This document shows, piece after piece, positions 35,397-46,200 of a stretch of 64,000 nt of DNA; the stretch's first letter is position 1; every line of letters begins with the position of its first letter. Position numbers and translations under genes: made by a program. The notes beneath the pieces were generated by a model. It did not search any database and was not told where the DNA came from. It was given only the letters and a program-made list of their open reading frames with translations. This DNA comes from an uncultured Pedobacter sp. (GTDB lineage Bacteria; Bacteroidota; Bacteroidia; Sphingobacteriales; Sphingobacteriaceae), in assembly GCF_946480185.1 (NCBI RefSeq), contig NZ_CAMLIG010000007.1, forward strand, positions 62,001-126,000, in the 5' to 3' direction.

Positions 35397-36284
35397 ATGA
35401 AAAAGATAAAATCAATTATATACACTGGCTTAATAGGGATAGTAGCCTTAGGCGCCTGTAATAAAGAATTAGGTATTGAAAAACTGGATTTTGATGTAAG
35501 TACCGCAAAAACCACTTACAAAGTAGGTGATACTGTATTGTTTAAATTTGCTGGAAACCCAGATAACATCACCCTTTTTTCTGGAGAAATAGGTAGCAAG
35601 TATGAATTTAGAAATCGGTTAAAAGCAGATGGCAAACCCCAGTTGCAATTTACTACTTATGCCCAATACGGCACACAAACTAATACATTGCAAGTTTTGG
35701 CCTCTACAGATTTTAACGGAACGCTTGATCAAAACATAGCCAGTGGCAGCTGGAAAGATATTACCAGTTTAGCAACGCTTTCTACCGGTGCGGATAATAC
35801 TGCTTCGGGAGTAATTGATCTTTCCCAGTTTATTGGTGACAAGCCATTATACATTGCCTATCACTATGTAGGACAAGCAGGATCCACTCAAAAAACGTGG
35901 ACTATTAAAAACTTTTCGGTTCAAAATAAACTGACCGACGGTTCTGTACTTTCGGTTGCAGACAATAGTACCGCTGGTTTTACACAAATCAGTCTAAAAA
36001 ATCCGGCTGCCGTATGGACAATTGCAGCAGACCAAATTAGGATAGCCGGTGGAAATGCTTCAGCATTGGAGAACGACGACTGGATAGTTTCTAAAGCTTT
36101 ATCCCTTGATAAAGTATCGCCAGATACAGGTACAGCATTAAAAAATATCACTACAAAAATGACGGAGTATCCTTATATTTTTTCTCAAGCTGGCACATAT
36201 AAAGTAACTTTTATCGCATCAAATGCTACAGCAGATAATTCAGCATCTGTTGTAAAAGAATTAACTATTACCATTACACCATAA
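35397..36284 (+). CDS. DUF5017 surface lipoprotein (SusE-like)
   Basis: A 295-residue lipoprotein (Cys21 in VALGAC). It begins ELGIEKLDFDVSTAKTTYKVGDTVLFKFAG, a PKD-like beta sandwich followed by a second beta-rich domain and a final strand set ending KELTITITP. This corresponds to DUF5017, found right after SusCD pairs in Pedobacter. It is presumably a surface glycan-binding protein feeding SusCD. It lies 18 bp after susD and 10 bp before the first sulfatase. Binding residues cannot be identified by eye. Confidence 0.8.
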   Translation: MKKIKSIIYTGLIGIVALGACNKELGIEKLDFDVSTAKTTYKVGDTVLFKFAGNPDNITLFSGEIGSKYEFRNRLKADGKPQLQFTTYAQYGTQTNTLQVLASTDFNGTLDQNIASGSWKDITSLATLSTGADNTASGVIDLSQFIGDKPLYIAYHYVGQAGSTQKTWTIKNFSVQNKLTDGSVLSVADNSTAGFTQISLKNPAAVWTIAADQIRIAGGNASALENDDWIVSKALSLDKVSPDTGTALKNITTKMTEYPYIFSQAGTYKVTFIASNATADNSASVVKELTITITP

Positions 36285-36294
36285 GTTTGTGAAC

Positions 36295-37803
36295 ATGAAA
36301 AGCTTTAGGTTGTTAGGCATAGTATTTTTAGGTTTCTCCCTGAGTTTAAAAGCTCAAGAAAAACCTAATGTAATTTTTATTTATGCGGATGACTTGGGTT
36401 ATGGCGATGTGAGTTGTTACGGCGCCACCCATATTGCTACTCCGAACATTGACGCACTTGCAAAAAAAGGAGTGCTTTTTACCAATGCACATACTACCTC
36501 TGCAACGTGTACCCCGTCAAGGTACTCGTTGTTAACCGGTAGGTACGCCTGGAGGAGAGATGATACCGGAATTGCTCCCGGAGATTCTCCCTTATTAATT
36601 GATACCTCAAATACCACTTTACCGAAAATTTTCCAACAAGCCGGCTATTATACCGGTATTGTTGGAAAATGGCATTTAGGTTTAGGCAACAAAAACAAAG
36701 CAGATTGGAACGGCGATATCAAACCCGGCCCCTTAGAAGTTGGTTTTGATTATTCATACATTATGGCCGCCACTTTAGACCGTGTGCCTACCGTTTTTAT
36801 TGAAAATCACCGAATTATAAATTTGGATGACAAAGACCCTATTGCTGTTAATTACAAACATAAAATAGGTACAGACCCAACCGGTGCAGAAAATCCCGAA
36901 CTGCTAAGGATGAAAACCTCTAACGGGCACATCAACACCATTGTAAACGGCATCAGCAGAATTGGCTGGATGAAAGGCGGAAACAGCGCCCGTTGGGTTG
37001 ACCAAAACATCGCCGATACTTTTACCAATAAGGCTACAGATTTCATCAAAAAAAACAAAGAAAAACCTTTCTTTTTATACTTCGCATCAGGCGATCCTCA
37101 TGTTCCGCGTGACCCCAATGCCCGTTTTGTTGGCAAAAGTGGAATGGGACCTCGTGGTGATGCCATTTTGCAGTTAGACTGGAGCGTGGGCGAAATTTTA
37201 AAAACCATTAAAGAACAAGGTTTAAGCAACAATACCATCATTATTTTTAGCAGTGACAACGGTCCTGTTTTAGATGACGGTTATGCAGATGGTGCGTTGG
37301 CATTGGCAAAAGCAGCAGGTCACCAGCCAGCAGGTATTTTTAGCGGTGGTAAATACAGCATTTATGAGGGAGGTACACGTGTTCCTTTTATTGTAAGCTG
37401 GCCCGGTAAAGTGGCAGAAGGCAAAAAGTCAAGCGCTTTGCTATCGCAGATTGATATGTCGGCTTCATTTGCTAGCTACTTAAATGTGAAAACTTCGCCA
37501 CACCAAATCATCGATAGTGAAAACCAGATTAAAGCCTATATGGGCAAGGATAAAAAAGGTCGTAAAGAGCTAGTTGAAGATGCCGGCACCTTGGCCATTG
37601 TTAAAGGCGACTGGAAATACATTGTACCTAATGGTGGTCCATCTTATGATACTTTTGTGGATATTGCATTAGGAAATTCGGTAAAACCGCAGCTTTACAA
37701 CTTAAAGACTGATCCGTCAGAAAAAAACAATTTGGCAGAAAAATATCCTAATAAAGTGGCATCGCTTTCAGCAGATTTAGAAAAAGTAAAAAATCGTAAA
37801 TAA
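36295..37803 (+). CDS. Secreted S1-family sulfatase (GalNAc-6-sulfatase-like)
   Basis: The ATG at 36295 gives 502 residues with a signal peptide (FRLLGIVFLGFSLSLKAQ); a GTG 6 bp upstream is a less likely start. The metal-binding FIYADDLGYGDVSCYG is followed by the formylglycine motif CTPSR with Cys72, TGRYAWR, the VGKWHLGLG lysine/histidine segment and FSSDNGP. Cys72 must be matured to formylglycine by an anaerobic-type maturase not in this window. The CTPSRYSLLTG context recalls exo-GalNAc-6-O-sulfatases of chondroitin loci. First of four sulfatases here; substrate position (6-O) is inference. Confidence 0.9.
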   Translation: MKSFRLLGIVFLGFSLSLKAQEKPNVIFIYADDLGYGDVSCYGATHIATPNIDALAKKGVLFTNAHTTSATCTPSRYSLLTGRYAWRRDDTGIAPGDSPLLIDTSNTTLPKIFQQAGYYTGIVGKWHLGLGNKNKADWNGDIKPGPLEVGFDYSYIMAATLDRVPTVFIENHRIINLDDKDPIAVNYKHKIGTDPTGAENPELLRMKTSNGHINTIVNGISRIGWMKGGNSARWVDQNIADTFTNKATDFIKKNKEKPFFLYFASGDPHVPRDPNARFVGKSGMGPRGDAILQLDWSVGEILKTIKEQGLSNNTIIIFSSDNGPVLDDGYADGALALAKAAGHQPAGIFSGGKYSIYEGGTRVPFIVSWPGKVAEGKKSSALLSQIDMSASFASYLNVKTSPHQIIDSENQIKAYMGKDKKGRKELVEDAGTLAIVKGDWKYIVPNGGPSYDTFVDIALGNSVKPQLYNLKTDPSEKNNLAEKYPNKVASLSADLEKVKNRK

Positions 37804-37814
37804 AAAAAACCTAA

Positions 37815-39281
37815 ATGATGTGTAAATTTTCAATCGGTTTAAATAAAAGTTTTGTTTTAGCAGTATTCATGCTGCTTTCCTTAAAAATTGCCGCACAAAG
37901 CAAAACCAGCGAAAGACCAAATCTGCTCATCATTATTAATGACCAATGGCGTGGTGAAGCAATCGGTTATGAAGGTAAAGAGCCAGTAAAAACTCCACAT
38001 TTGGATGCTTTTGCCAAAGAGAGTTTTGTTGCCAAGCAAATGGTGACTAACTATCCGCTTTGTTCGCCAAGCAGAGCGATGCTTTTTAGCGGTCGTTATC
38101 CTTTAAAAAACCACGTTTACAGCAACGTAAATTCAAAAGGAACTCCTTTCGGGATTGAACTTCCACAAGATATGACCTGTATATCCGATGTTTTAAAAGC
38201 ATCAGGATATTTTAACGGCTACATTGGCAAATGGCATTTGGATGCTCCTCATGAACCTTATGTGAATACATCAAACAACAAAGATGTGGCTTGGAACGAG
38301 TGGACGCCTCCTGCCCGCCGACATGGTTATGATTATTGGTATGCTTACGGTACTTATGACGAGCATGATAAACCAATGTATTGGAACACTAATGACAGTA
38401 GAGATAATTTCCATTATGTAAATGAATGGGGGCCACAGCATGAAGCGGATAAAGCCATCGCTTTTTTTAAAAACGAAGGCAACGTTAGGCCAGCAGACAA
38501 ACCTTTTTCATTGGTAGTTTCTATGAATCCGCCACACTCTGGCTACAAATCTGTGCCTAAAAAGTATTATGATTTATATAAAGATGTAGATATAGAAAGC
38601 TTGGTAAAAGATCCGGATATCCCTGCGGCGGACACCCCAATGGGAAAATTGTACCGTGACAATATCAAATACTATTACGCCAACATTACCGGTGCCGACG
38701 AGCAGATTGGAAGAATTTTAGATTACCTTAAACAAAGTGGCTTACAAAAAAACACGCTGATTATTTTTATGGCCGACCATGGAAACAGTTTAGGAAAACA
38801 TGATGAGGTTTCTAAAAATCATTTCCATGAAGAATCCGTTCGTATTCCTTTTATTATGCACTGGGACGGTAAAATATTAGCCCGTTATGATGACCAAATG
38901 TTAATGAGTGAGCCCGATATTTTCCCGACGGTTTTAAGCATAATGGGTGTAAAAACTCAAATTCCGGCTGATGTGGATGGCAGAGATTTTTCAAAATACA
39001 TTACCAGCGGTAAAGGCGAATATCCAAAATTGCAATACATTATGGGTTCGGTAACGGCATCAAGAACAAATACGGGCTTTAGAGGAGTTAGAACAGCACA
39101 GTACAAATTGGTTTATGATTTAAAAGGAAAACGTTTGGATAAATATTTATTCGATATCCAAAAAGACCCTTTTGAGCTGAACAACCTATACAACAGCAAG
39201 CCAGAAGTGGTAACAGCACTAAAAAAAGACTTAAAAGTTTGGTTAAAACAAACCAACGATAATTTTGATATAGAAAAATAA
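37815..39281 (+). CDS. Secreted S1-family sulfatase
   Basis: A 488-residue sulfatase with signal peptide (FVLAVFMLLSLKIAAQ). NLLIIINDQWRGEAIGYEG replaces the common DDLGYGD form, so its metal site uses Asn-Asp at this point. The formylglycine motif is CSPSR with Cys83 followed by FSGRYP, then YIGKWHLDAP and MADHGNSLGKHDE. The DQWR variant occurs in several glycosaminoglycan and host-glycan sulfatases, so a different sulfate position from its neighbour is likely. Its stop overlaps the start of the DUF4955 gene by one base. Exact substrate unknown. Confidence 0.88.
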   Translation: MMCKFSIGLNKSFVLAVFMLLSLKIAAQSKTSERPNLLIIINDQWRGEAIGYEGKEPVKTPHLDAFAKESFVAKQMVTNYPLCSPSRAMLFSGRYPLKNHVYSNVNSKGTPFGIELPQDMTCISDVLKASGYFNGYIGKWHLDAPHEPYVNTSNNKDVAWNEWTPPARRHGYDYWYAYGTYDEHDKPMYWNTNDSRDNFHYVNEWGPQHEADKAIAFFKNEGNVRPADKPFSLVVSMNPPHSGYKSVPKKYYDLYKDVDIESLVKDPDIPAADTPMGKLYRDNIKYYYANITGADEQIGRILDYLKQSGLQKNTLIIFMADHGNSLGKHDEVSKNHFHEESVRIPFIMHWDGKILARYDDQMLMSEPDIFPTVLSIMGVKTQIPADVDGRDFSKYITSGKGEYPKLQYIMGSVTASRTNTGFRGVRTAQYKLVYDLKGKRLDKYLFDIQKDPFELNNLYNSKPEVVTALKKDLKVWLKQTNDNFDIEK

Positions 39282-40816
39282 TGCAGAGAACGCTCGCTTT
39301 TTTAGCCTTAACGCTAGCTTTTACAGGCAATTTATTTGCACAGCAAGAGGCCAAAATTTTCACAGAATACAAAGCAAATCCGAAGACGTCTATCCTTCCG
39401 GATTTTTCTTACGTGGGTTACAAAAACGGGGAAAAGCCGATGAATTTCAAAGCGTCCAGCGCAACTTATTTTGATGTAACTACCTTTGGCGCAGTTGCAA
39501 ACGATGATAAATCTGATAAAGACGCTATTGTTGTGGCCATTGCCGCGGCTACCAAAAATGGTGGCGGAATTGTTTATTTCCCAAAAGGGAGATTTATTGT
39601 TCAGGATATTTACGATGATTTAAACAGCATTTGGGTAAGCAACAGTAACATTGTTTTTAAAGGAAACGGCAGCGGAAAAGGTGGCACAGAGCTTTTTATG
39701 AAAGTGCCTTTGCAGCCTAAAGACACTACCAAAATGTGGTCAACCCCTCCAATGTTTATCTTTGGAAGCAAACAAGCAGAGAAAAATGTTGGAAAAATTA
39801 CCGCAGATGCCAAAATTGGCGATTTTGATATACAGTTAGATCAAACCGGCGATTTAGCGAAAGGAGATTGGGTAAATTTAACCATGCAAAGTAAAGATGA
39901 AGCCTCGCTTAAATTAGATTTGGGCAATTACGAAGTAAATCCAGAATGGAAAGCTTTGGTAAACGGTGGCGTAGATTTATCCATGGTTCTTCAGATTGCT
40001 AAAATAAAAGGAAACATCGTTACACTTAATCAGCCTTTGGCTTACCCGATAAATGCAAATTTAGGTTGGAAAGTAGCAAAATACATTCAAATTGATGAAG
40101 TGGGTGTGGAAGATATTGCTTTTGTGGGCAATTGGAAAACCCCTTTTGTACATCACCGTTCATGGATGGATGATAGCGGCTACACCCTCATCAACATGCG
40201 AAGAATTACCAATTCATGGATCAACAACTGTCGTTTTACCGATGTTTCTGTAGGTGCGGTAGTTAACAACGGTGCCAATATCACCATCTCCAACTGCGAA
40301 ATTACCGGCAACGGCGGACATGAAGCCATTACCAATGCTGGCGGGACAAACATTTTACTCGCCAATATTGTTGATAAAGCATCCCAATGGCATTCCGTTG
40401 GAAGTTCAAAAACTGCAATGAATACGGTATTGTATAAAATCACTTACCCCGCAACTACTTGTTTTGAAAGCCATGCATCGCAACCGCGAAATACACTTTT
40501 AGATAATGTTATAGGCGGTTTAATGATGAACAGAGGCGGTGGAGATATTGTAAACATGCCCAACCACATGCGCAATTTGGTGTTTTGGAACTACAATAAA
40601 ACCAATACAGAATATCCGGAATTTGATTTTTGGCCAAACCAGCGCTACTGGAAAATCCCCTACCCTATTATGGTGGGCTTCCACGGCACACCAACAAAAT
40701 TTATTGAAAGTCAATTGAAATACGAGGAGTCTAACGGAACAGCGGTTTTCCCGACTTCTTTATATGAAGGGCAGTTAAAAAACAGATTAGGTAAATTACC
40801 ATCTTGGATAAAATAA
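39281..40816 (+). CDS. Secreted DUF4955 beta-helix protein (pectate lyase 3-like)
   Basis: A 511-residue protein with signal peptide (FLALTLAFTGNLFAQ). YFDVTTFGAVANDDKSDKDAI followed by GGGIVYFPKGRFIV is the usual N-terminus of pectate-lyase-3-type right-handed beta helices. Helix rungs continue through NCRFTDVSVGAVVNNGANITISNCEI. The C-terminal part (WNYNKTNTEYPEFDFWPNQRYW) corresponds to DUF4955. It may be a glycosidase, lyase or dermatan-specific activity; no catalytic residues can be assigned. It overlaps the upstream sulfatase by one base (TAATG) and precedes the GH105 gene by 30 bp. Confidence 0.75.
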   Translation: MQRTLAFLALTLAFTGNLFAQQEAKIFTEYKANPKTSILPDFSYVGYKNGEKPMNFKASSATYFDVTTFGAVANDDKSDKDAIVVAIAAATKNGGGIVYFPKGRFIVQDIYDDLNSIWVSNSNIVFKGNGSGKGGTELFMKVPLQPKDTTKMWSTPPMFIFGSKQAEKNVGKITADAKIGDFDIQLDQTGDLAKGDWVNLTMQSKDEASLKLDLGNYEVNPEWKALVNGGVDLSMVLQIAKIKGNIVTLNQPLAYPINANLGWKVAKYIQIDEVGVEDIAFVGNWKTPFVHHRSWMDDSGYTLINMRRITNSWINNCRFTDVSVGAVVNNGANITISNCEITGNGGHEAITNAGGTNILLANIVDKASQWHSVGSSKTAMNTVLYKITYPATTCFESHASQPRNTLLDNVIGGLMMNRGGGDIVNMPNHMRNLVFWNYNKTNTEYPEFDFWPNQRYWKIPYPIMVGFHGTPTKFIESQLKYEESNGTAVFPTSLYEGQLKNRLGKLPSWIK

Positions 40817-40846
40817 TAAAGTAATTACTCATTTAAACAGATCATC

Positions 40847-43039
40847 GTGAAAGACAGATTAACCAATTTTTTAAGATTAAGCTTCGTTCTAGTTTTTGTA
40901 AGCATCTACAGTACAGGTTTTGCTCAGGGCAATTTAAAACCCGACAGCATTTTCCATATCATGAAAAAAACTGCCGATTGGCAGTGGAAAGATTTAGCGG
41001 AGAACGGCTGGAAAACTCCTAAAACCGACTGGACAAACGGCGCTATGTATGCCGGAATGGTGGCTTGGGCTAAAATTGCCAATGAGGAAACTTATTACAA
41101 TAAGCTGATTCAGGTGGGCGAGGACAACAAATGGGGCTTAGGTCCAGAGCGTTTTTTTGCTGATGATTATTGCGTTGGCCAAACCTATTCACAGCTTTAT
41201 ACGCTTTTTCACAATCCAAAATACATTGCCAAATTTAAAGACAGGGCAGATACTATTGTTGCCCTGCCACATACGGAATCTTTACTTTGGGTAAACGAAA
41301 TATACAACAGAGAGTGGGCCTGGTGCGATGCTTTATTTATGGGTCCGCCAGCTTTAGGTTATCTAACACAGGCAACCGGCGACATGAAATACCTAAATAC
41401 GGCTTCAAAATTATGGTGGAAAACTTCTGATTATTTATACGATAACAAAGAGCACCTTTTTTTCCGCGATAGCCGATATTTTGATAAAAAAGAGAAAAAC
41501 GGTGCTAAGGTTTTTTGGGGAAGAGGAAATGGCTGGGTAATGGGCGGTTTAGTCCGGATTTTAGAGGTAATGCCTCAAAACCATCCCGATAGGAAAAAAT
41601 TTGAGACACAGTTTAAAGATATGGCCAGAAGAATTGCATCGCTGCAGCAAAAAGACGGCTCATGGCATGCAAGTTTGTTAGATCCGGAAAGTTTCCCTGT
41701 TAAAGAAACCAGCGGTACAGGCTTTTTTGCCTATGCTTTGGCCTGGGGCGTTAACCATGATTTGTTAAACTACAATGATTATAAAGAGGTGATCCAAAAA
41801 TCTTGGACAGCTTTGGTTACTTCGGTTCATCCAAACGGAAAATTAGGTTTTGTACAGGCGCAAGGCCGTGACCCACAAAATGTAAGTTATGACGATACCG
41901 ACGTTTACGGAGTTGGCGCCTTTTTATTGGCAGGTTCAGAAATTTTAAAAATGGAACTAAACCGTACGCCGGGATTATTGGTGAGCGTAAAAAACACGCT
42001 TCCGATAAAACGTATGGCGCAAACTGTTGAAGTTTCATGGAAAGCCATTGCCAAAAGAAACAAAAGTGTTAATGCTAATAACGTAGTAGTTATTGATATC
42101 ATCAGCGGGAAGCAAATCCCTTCCCAAGTACTTTATAACGGCAAAAAGAAACCACAAAGCTTAATTTTTCAGTCGGATATTGCAGAAGGGACAGAACTGT
42201 ATTTTACGGTAAAAGCTGGTGATAGAGAAAAATATGAGTCTAAGGTTTTTGGACGTCAAGTGCCGGAACGTTTTGATGATTTTGCTTGGGAGAATGACCG
42301 AGTAGCATTTAGGATGTACGGTGCGGCTTTAGAAACCCAGCCTGATAATGCAAAAGGATTAGATGTGTGGTCAAAAAATACCACTGAACTGGTACTTAAT
42401 AAATGGTACAAAGATGGTGATTACCACACCAACCACGGACAGGGAATGGATGGTTACAAAGTGGGTTTCTCTTTAGGTTCCGGAGATTCGGCACCGCTGA
42501 TAAACGATAAATTTATCTTCCCTAAAAATTATACTTCGTACAAAATTATTGACAATGGTCCCATCCGCTTAACCTTTGAACTCTATTTTAGTGCTTGGGA
42601 AGTTAACGGACAACAAGTTACCGCAACAAAACACATTTCTTTGGATGCGGGCTCAAACGTCAATAAAATTGTGAACTATTATCACTTTAAAAACGGATCG
42701 TTGCCTATTGCCGCTGGCGTTACCAAGCATACTGGCGATGGTAGCATTAAAATAGACAATATCCACAACTACGTAAGCTACTGGGATAAAGCCGATGGTA
42801 AAGTTGACAACGGAATGATTGGTGTAGGCGTTATATTCCCGGCAAACGAGAATTTTAAATTGGTTGATCAGGCTAATCACCTATTGGGTTTAAAAACAAT
42901 TAGCAAAAATCAATCTTTTACTTATTACCAAGGAAATGCTTGGAACAGAAATCCAAAGTTTCCTCAAGAAATTGACTGGTTAAAGTATTTAGAAAATTAC
43001 AGTAAAGGATTGCAAACACCTTTAGAAGTTAAATACTAA
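40847..43039 (+). CDS. GH105-type unsaturated uronyl hydrolase with a DUF4861 domain
   Basis: A 730-residue secreted protein starting at GTG (40847) with signal peptide FVLVFVSIYSTGFAQ. Residues about 30-370 form an alpha/alpha-barrel of the GH105/GH88 type: GAMYAGMVAWAKIA, WAWCDALFMGPPALGYL, FWGRGNGWVMGGL and YDDTDVYGVGAFLLA. These enzymes remove the unsaturated uronic acid left by lyases. Residues about 400-725 are a beta-rich DUF4861 domain (FAWENDRVAFRMYGAALE, DAGSNVNKIVNYYHF). No separate GH88 gene is present, so this protein probably removes the unsaturated uronate from chondroitin or dermatan oligosaccharides. Last gene of the susC operon. Confidence 0.88.
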   Translation: MKDRLTNFLRLSFVLVFVSIYSTGFAQGNLKPDSIFHIMKKTADWQWKDLAENGWKTPKTDWTNGAMYAGMVAWAKIANEETYYNKLIQVGEDNKWGLGPERFFADDYCVGQTYSQLYTLFHNPKYIAKFKDRADTIVALPHTESLLWVNEIYNREWAWCDALFMGPPALGYLTQATGDMKYLNTASKLWWKTSDYLYDNKEHLFFRDSRYFDKKEKNGAKVFWGRGNGWVMGGLVRILEVMPQNHPDRKKFETQFKDMARRIASLQQKDGSWHASLLDPESFPVKETSGTGFFAYALAWGVNHDLLNYNDYKEVIQKSWTALVTSVHPNGKLGFVQAQGRDPQNVSYDDTDVYGVGAFLLAGSEILKMELNRTPGLLVSVKNTLPIKRMAQTVEVSWKAIAKRNKSVNANNVVVIDIISGKQIPSQVLYNGKKKPQSLIFQSDIAEGTELYFTVKAGDREKYESKVFGRQVPERFDDFAWENDRVAFRMYGAALETQPDNAKGLDVWSKNTTELVLNKWYKDGDYHTNHGQGMDGYKVGFSLGSGDSAPLINDKFIFPKNYTSYKIIDNGPIRLTFELYFSAWEVNGQQVTATKHISLDAGSNVNKIVNYYHFKNGSLPIAAGVTKHTGDGSIKIDNIHNYVSYWDKADGKVDNGMIGVGVIFPANENFKLVDQANHLLGLKTISKNQSFTYYQGNAWNRNPKFPQEIDWLKYLENYSKGLQTPLEVKY

Positions 43040-43043
43040 AAAT

Positions 43044-43080
43044 AAAGCTTTCCGATTGTTTATTGATCGGAAAGCTTTTA
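43044..43080 (+). terminator. Terminator of the susC operon
   Basis: A perfect 13-bp stem, AAAGCTTTCCGAT and ATCGGAAAGCTTT, with a 9-nt loop begins 4 bp after the GH105 stop and ends in a short T-run. Confidence 0.8.
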
Positions 43081-43182
43081 ATGCTAACATCAAGGAGCTA
43101 AAATTTTGGTTTTTAATTCATTAGGAATCAACCAGCGTTGCTGATAGCTCAAAATAAATTTCCTTTTATAAAATATAATATA

Positions 43183-43211
43183 TACTTTTATAAAAGCGTG
43201 TTCGAAAACGC
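43183..43211 (+). promoter_or_regulatory. Promoter and shared operator of the T9SS PL8 lyase gene
   Basis: TACTTTTA (43183-43190) fits the TAnnTTTG -7 element. The shared operator GCGTGTTCGAAAACGC lies at 43196-43211, 5 bp further on; its complement GCGTTTTCGAACACGC fits the CGAACAC consensus and the central TTCGAA is symmetric. The ATG is 41 bp downstream. The -33 element is weak. Confidence 0.55.
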
Positions 43212-43251
43212 AACATTAACCACTTATAAATCAATTAGTACAGATACCTTG

Positions 43252-46200
43252 ATGAAGAGACTTTTTACCCTAAGTATTTTAGTTTGTTTATTTGTTGGCG
43301 CAAACGCTCAACAACGCTTTACCGATTTTGAAAGCGGTGTACCTTCTTACTTTACTACTAACGGGACTGTAAATCTGGAAACCAGTACAGAACACGTAAA
43401 AAGTGGATCTCAATCGCTAAAATGGACAGCAACCAAAGGCAAACAATTGACAGCTTCAAGTTTGGCCATCTCTTCTTCAGAAATTGGAAGCACCACTTCT
43501 GGCTCCGCACAATTGTATGTTTATAGCCCAGCAGTCAGTAACGACACACTACTTCTTGAATTCTTGGACAACAGCGGTGTGGTAATGCGTACCGGGAGAA
43601 TGCTATTGAATTTTAAGGGTTGGAGAGATTATCACCGCAGCTATATTTATGATTATAACAATGGCCTACAGATGGCATCTTTTGCATTAAACCAATGCCG
43701 AATTACCTACAAGCCGGTTTCAAGTAGTGCTACACTCACCCTATTTTTTGACGATTTTAAATTCATTGGAGATACGGAAATTAGACAGCCGGGACCACAC
43801 ATGGCGCTCGATTATCAACATTTTGCAATACAGTCACCACAAGATCCATTAGGCGCTTTTTTAAAGAAACAAAATGTCAACGTAAACACCGCCAGTTCTG
43901 CTGAAATTGCTGATTTAGCCACTGTAAAAAGTCGGTACCCAAGAGTGCCGGGGACAGTTACGACTGCTGCCGTTACCGCTGCAAAAACTTATGTAAGTAA
44001 TTGCGGAATTAGCCGAAATACTGATGGTTCTATTAAAGGTCGCGGGATTTTAGTAACTTTTAATCCAGATACCTTGGTGTTAATTTCTACACATGTTCAA
44101 TCTTTGGCAAGAGCATTTTTGAAAAATGGCGACACCGATGCAAAAGACAAGTTACTGCTATTTACCGAATATATTATTGACCAAGGAATAGCCGAAGGTG
44201 GCCGAAATGATTTAGCAACCAACTCTTATACAAATGCCCGTTTGTTCCCTGTCGGTTTTTTAGAAGCGCTACCAATTTATACTGGCACCTTGCGTAATGA
44301 CGTAATTAACCTTTTAAAATGGTCGCATGAGTACAATAAAATTTACGAGCTAAACCCTACACCGGGACAAAACACAGATTTTGTACACATTAAATTAACT
44401 TTTTTGTTTGAAACAGCGTGTTCGTTAACATCGCAAGATACAGCTGTAAGCGATTTAAAATACCTTAAAAACTTTTTAGAGCGCAATGCAGATATATCAC
44501 AGGGAGACAGAGACGGCATTAAACCAGACGGCACAGGTTTCCATCATCAATCTCACCACATGAGCTATATGTACGCCTTGGGGACATGGGTAGATAGAGC
44601 TTATGCACTTAGGGGAACCAGTTTTAAAATCAGCCAAGCGGCTTATGATAACATGGCATTTGCCTACAAAAGCATTTTCTTGGAATCCTCAAAAGGTGGT
44701 GTTTACGCAAATTCTGAATCTGGAAGAACACCTTTCCCTGCAAAAATACCAATAAACGACACCCAGTTTAAAGAGCTTATAACGGTTGGCGGCGATATCA
44801 TTAACCAAGCTTTTGAGCCGGAAATGGCCGCATTTTATAATTATACTTATGGAGTAACTACTTATGCAACACCAGCAAAAGATTATGATGGCTTTTATGC
44901 TTCAAATTACGGCAATTTAGGAGTGCATAAAAGAGCCAATTGGACTGCCGTAATGAAAGGCGTAACGTCTTACCTCTTTGGCAGTGAAATTTATCCCACT
45001 CAAAACAGATACGGGCGCTACCAAGCCTATGGCGCTTTAGAGATTTTATATAATGGCACATTAAACGATTCGGGCTACATTTTAAATGGTGCCGGCTGGG
45101 ACTGGAACTACATGCCCGGTACCACTACCGTAGTTTTACCATTTAATAAGTTACAAGCTCAACAGTCCAGGGCTGATGAATATCAAGTCAACGATTTCGC
45201 AGGCGCACTTTCTTTAGGAAAAAACGGAATTTTTGGGATTGATTTTCAGCAAAGAAACACAAACTACTACACCACCAGCAATCTAAAATTTAAAAAATCG
45301 GTTTTTGCTTTTGATAACCTATTGATTTGTTTGGGTAGCGATATCAGCGTGACTAACAATCAAGGCAGTGTGGTTTCTAACCTTTTCCAAACGGTGAGCA
45401 CAACGGCTACACCCACTATGAATAATAATTCTACAAATCCCGAAACACGTAATCCGTTTGCCAGTAGCTATAGCTTAGCTACCAGTTACAAATGGCTAAC
45501 CAATTCACAAGGAACAGGTTTTTACCTCCCGGCAGGAAATAACGATTACCGTGTTGAGCTGGGCTCGCAAACCACGCCAGATTATACTTCATTAACCGGT
45601 GCAGAAACCAATACCGCAAATTATACCAGAGCTTATTTGGTACACGGCAACCAACCCTTATCTACGGCACCAGCTAAATATGAATATGTTGTTTCCCCAG
45701 CTACAACTCCTGCGGATATGAAAACTTTAGCCGCAACATTGGCCAGTGGAAGTGTTTACACTGTTTTAAATCAAACTTCAGATTATCATGCCATTAAATA
45801 TACTCCAGACAACACCACTGCCTTTGTGTTTTTTAAACCGGTAGCCGCGGTTAACCAGGGCTTGGTGAATAGTGTTTCGAACCAATGCTTATTAAGCGTA
45901 AAAGAACTGGACGGCGACCAAGTATTGGTAACCATCAATAACCCTAATTTGAATGCAGTTGCAGATCCTGTTAGTGATTTTGTATCAAGCATTTCAAACA
46001 TCAATTTGGTATTAAACGGAACTTATAGCGTTGTAAATAATCCAAACAGTGCAAGCGTTAACCAACAAAGCAATTCATTAACACTTGGCTTTGCCGTTAA
46101 AGACGGTTTTTCTGCAAGTATACTACTCCAAAAAACCACGCTTACCCCCATTAAACTATTAAAGTTTGATGGTTCCTATCAAAATTCATCCATCCTTTTG

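Noticed and set aside
43138..43251. TTG start extending the T9SS lyase by 38 residues
   Set aside because: The extension lacks signal character and would contain the promoter and operator; the ATG at 43252 begins a clean signal peptide.
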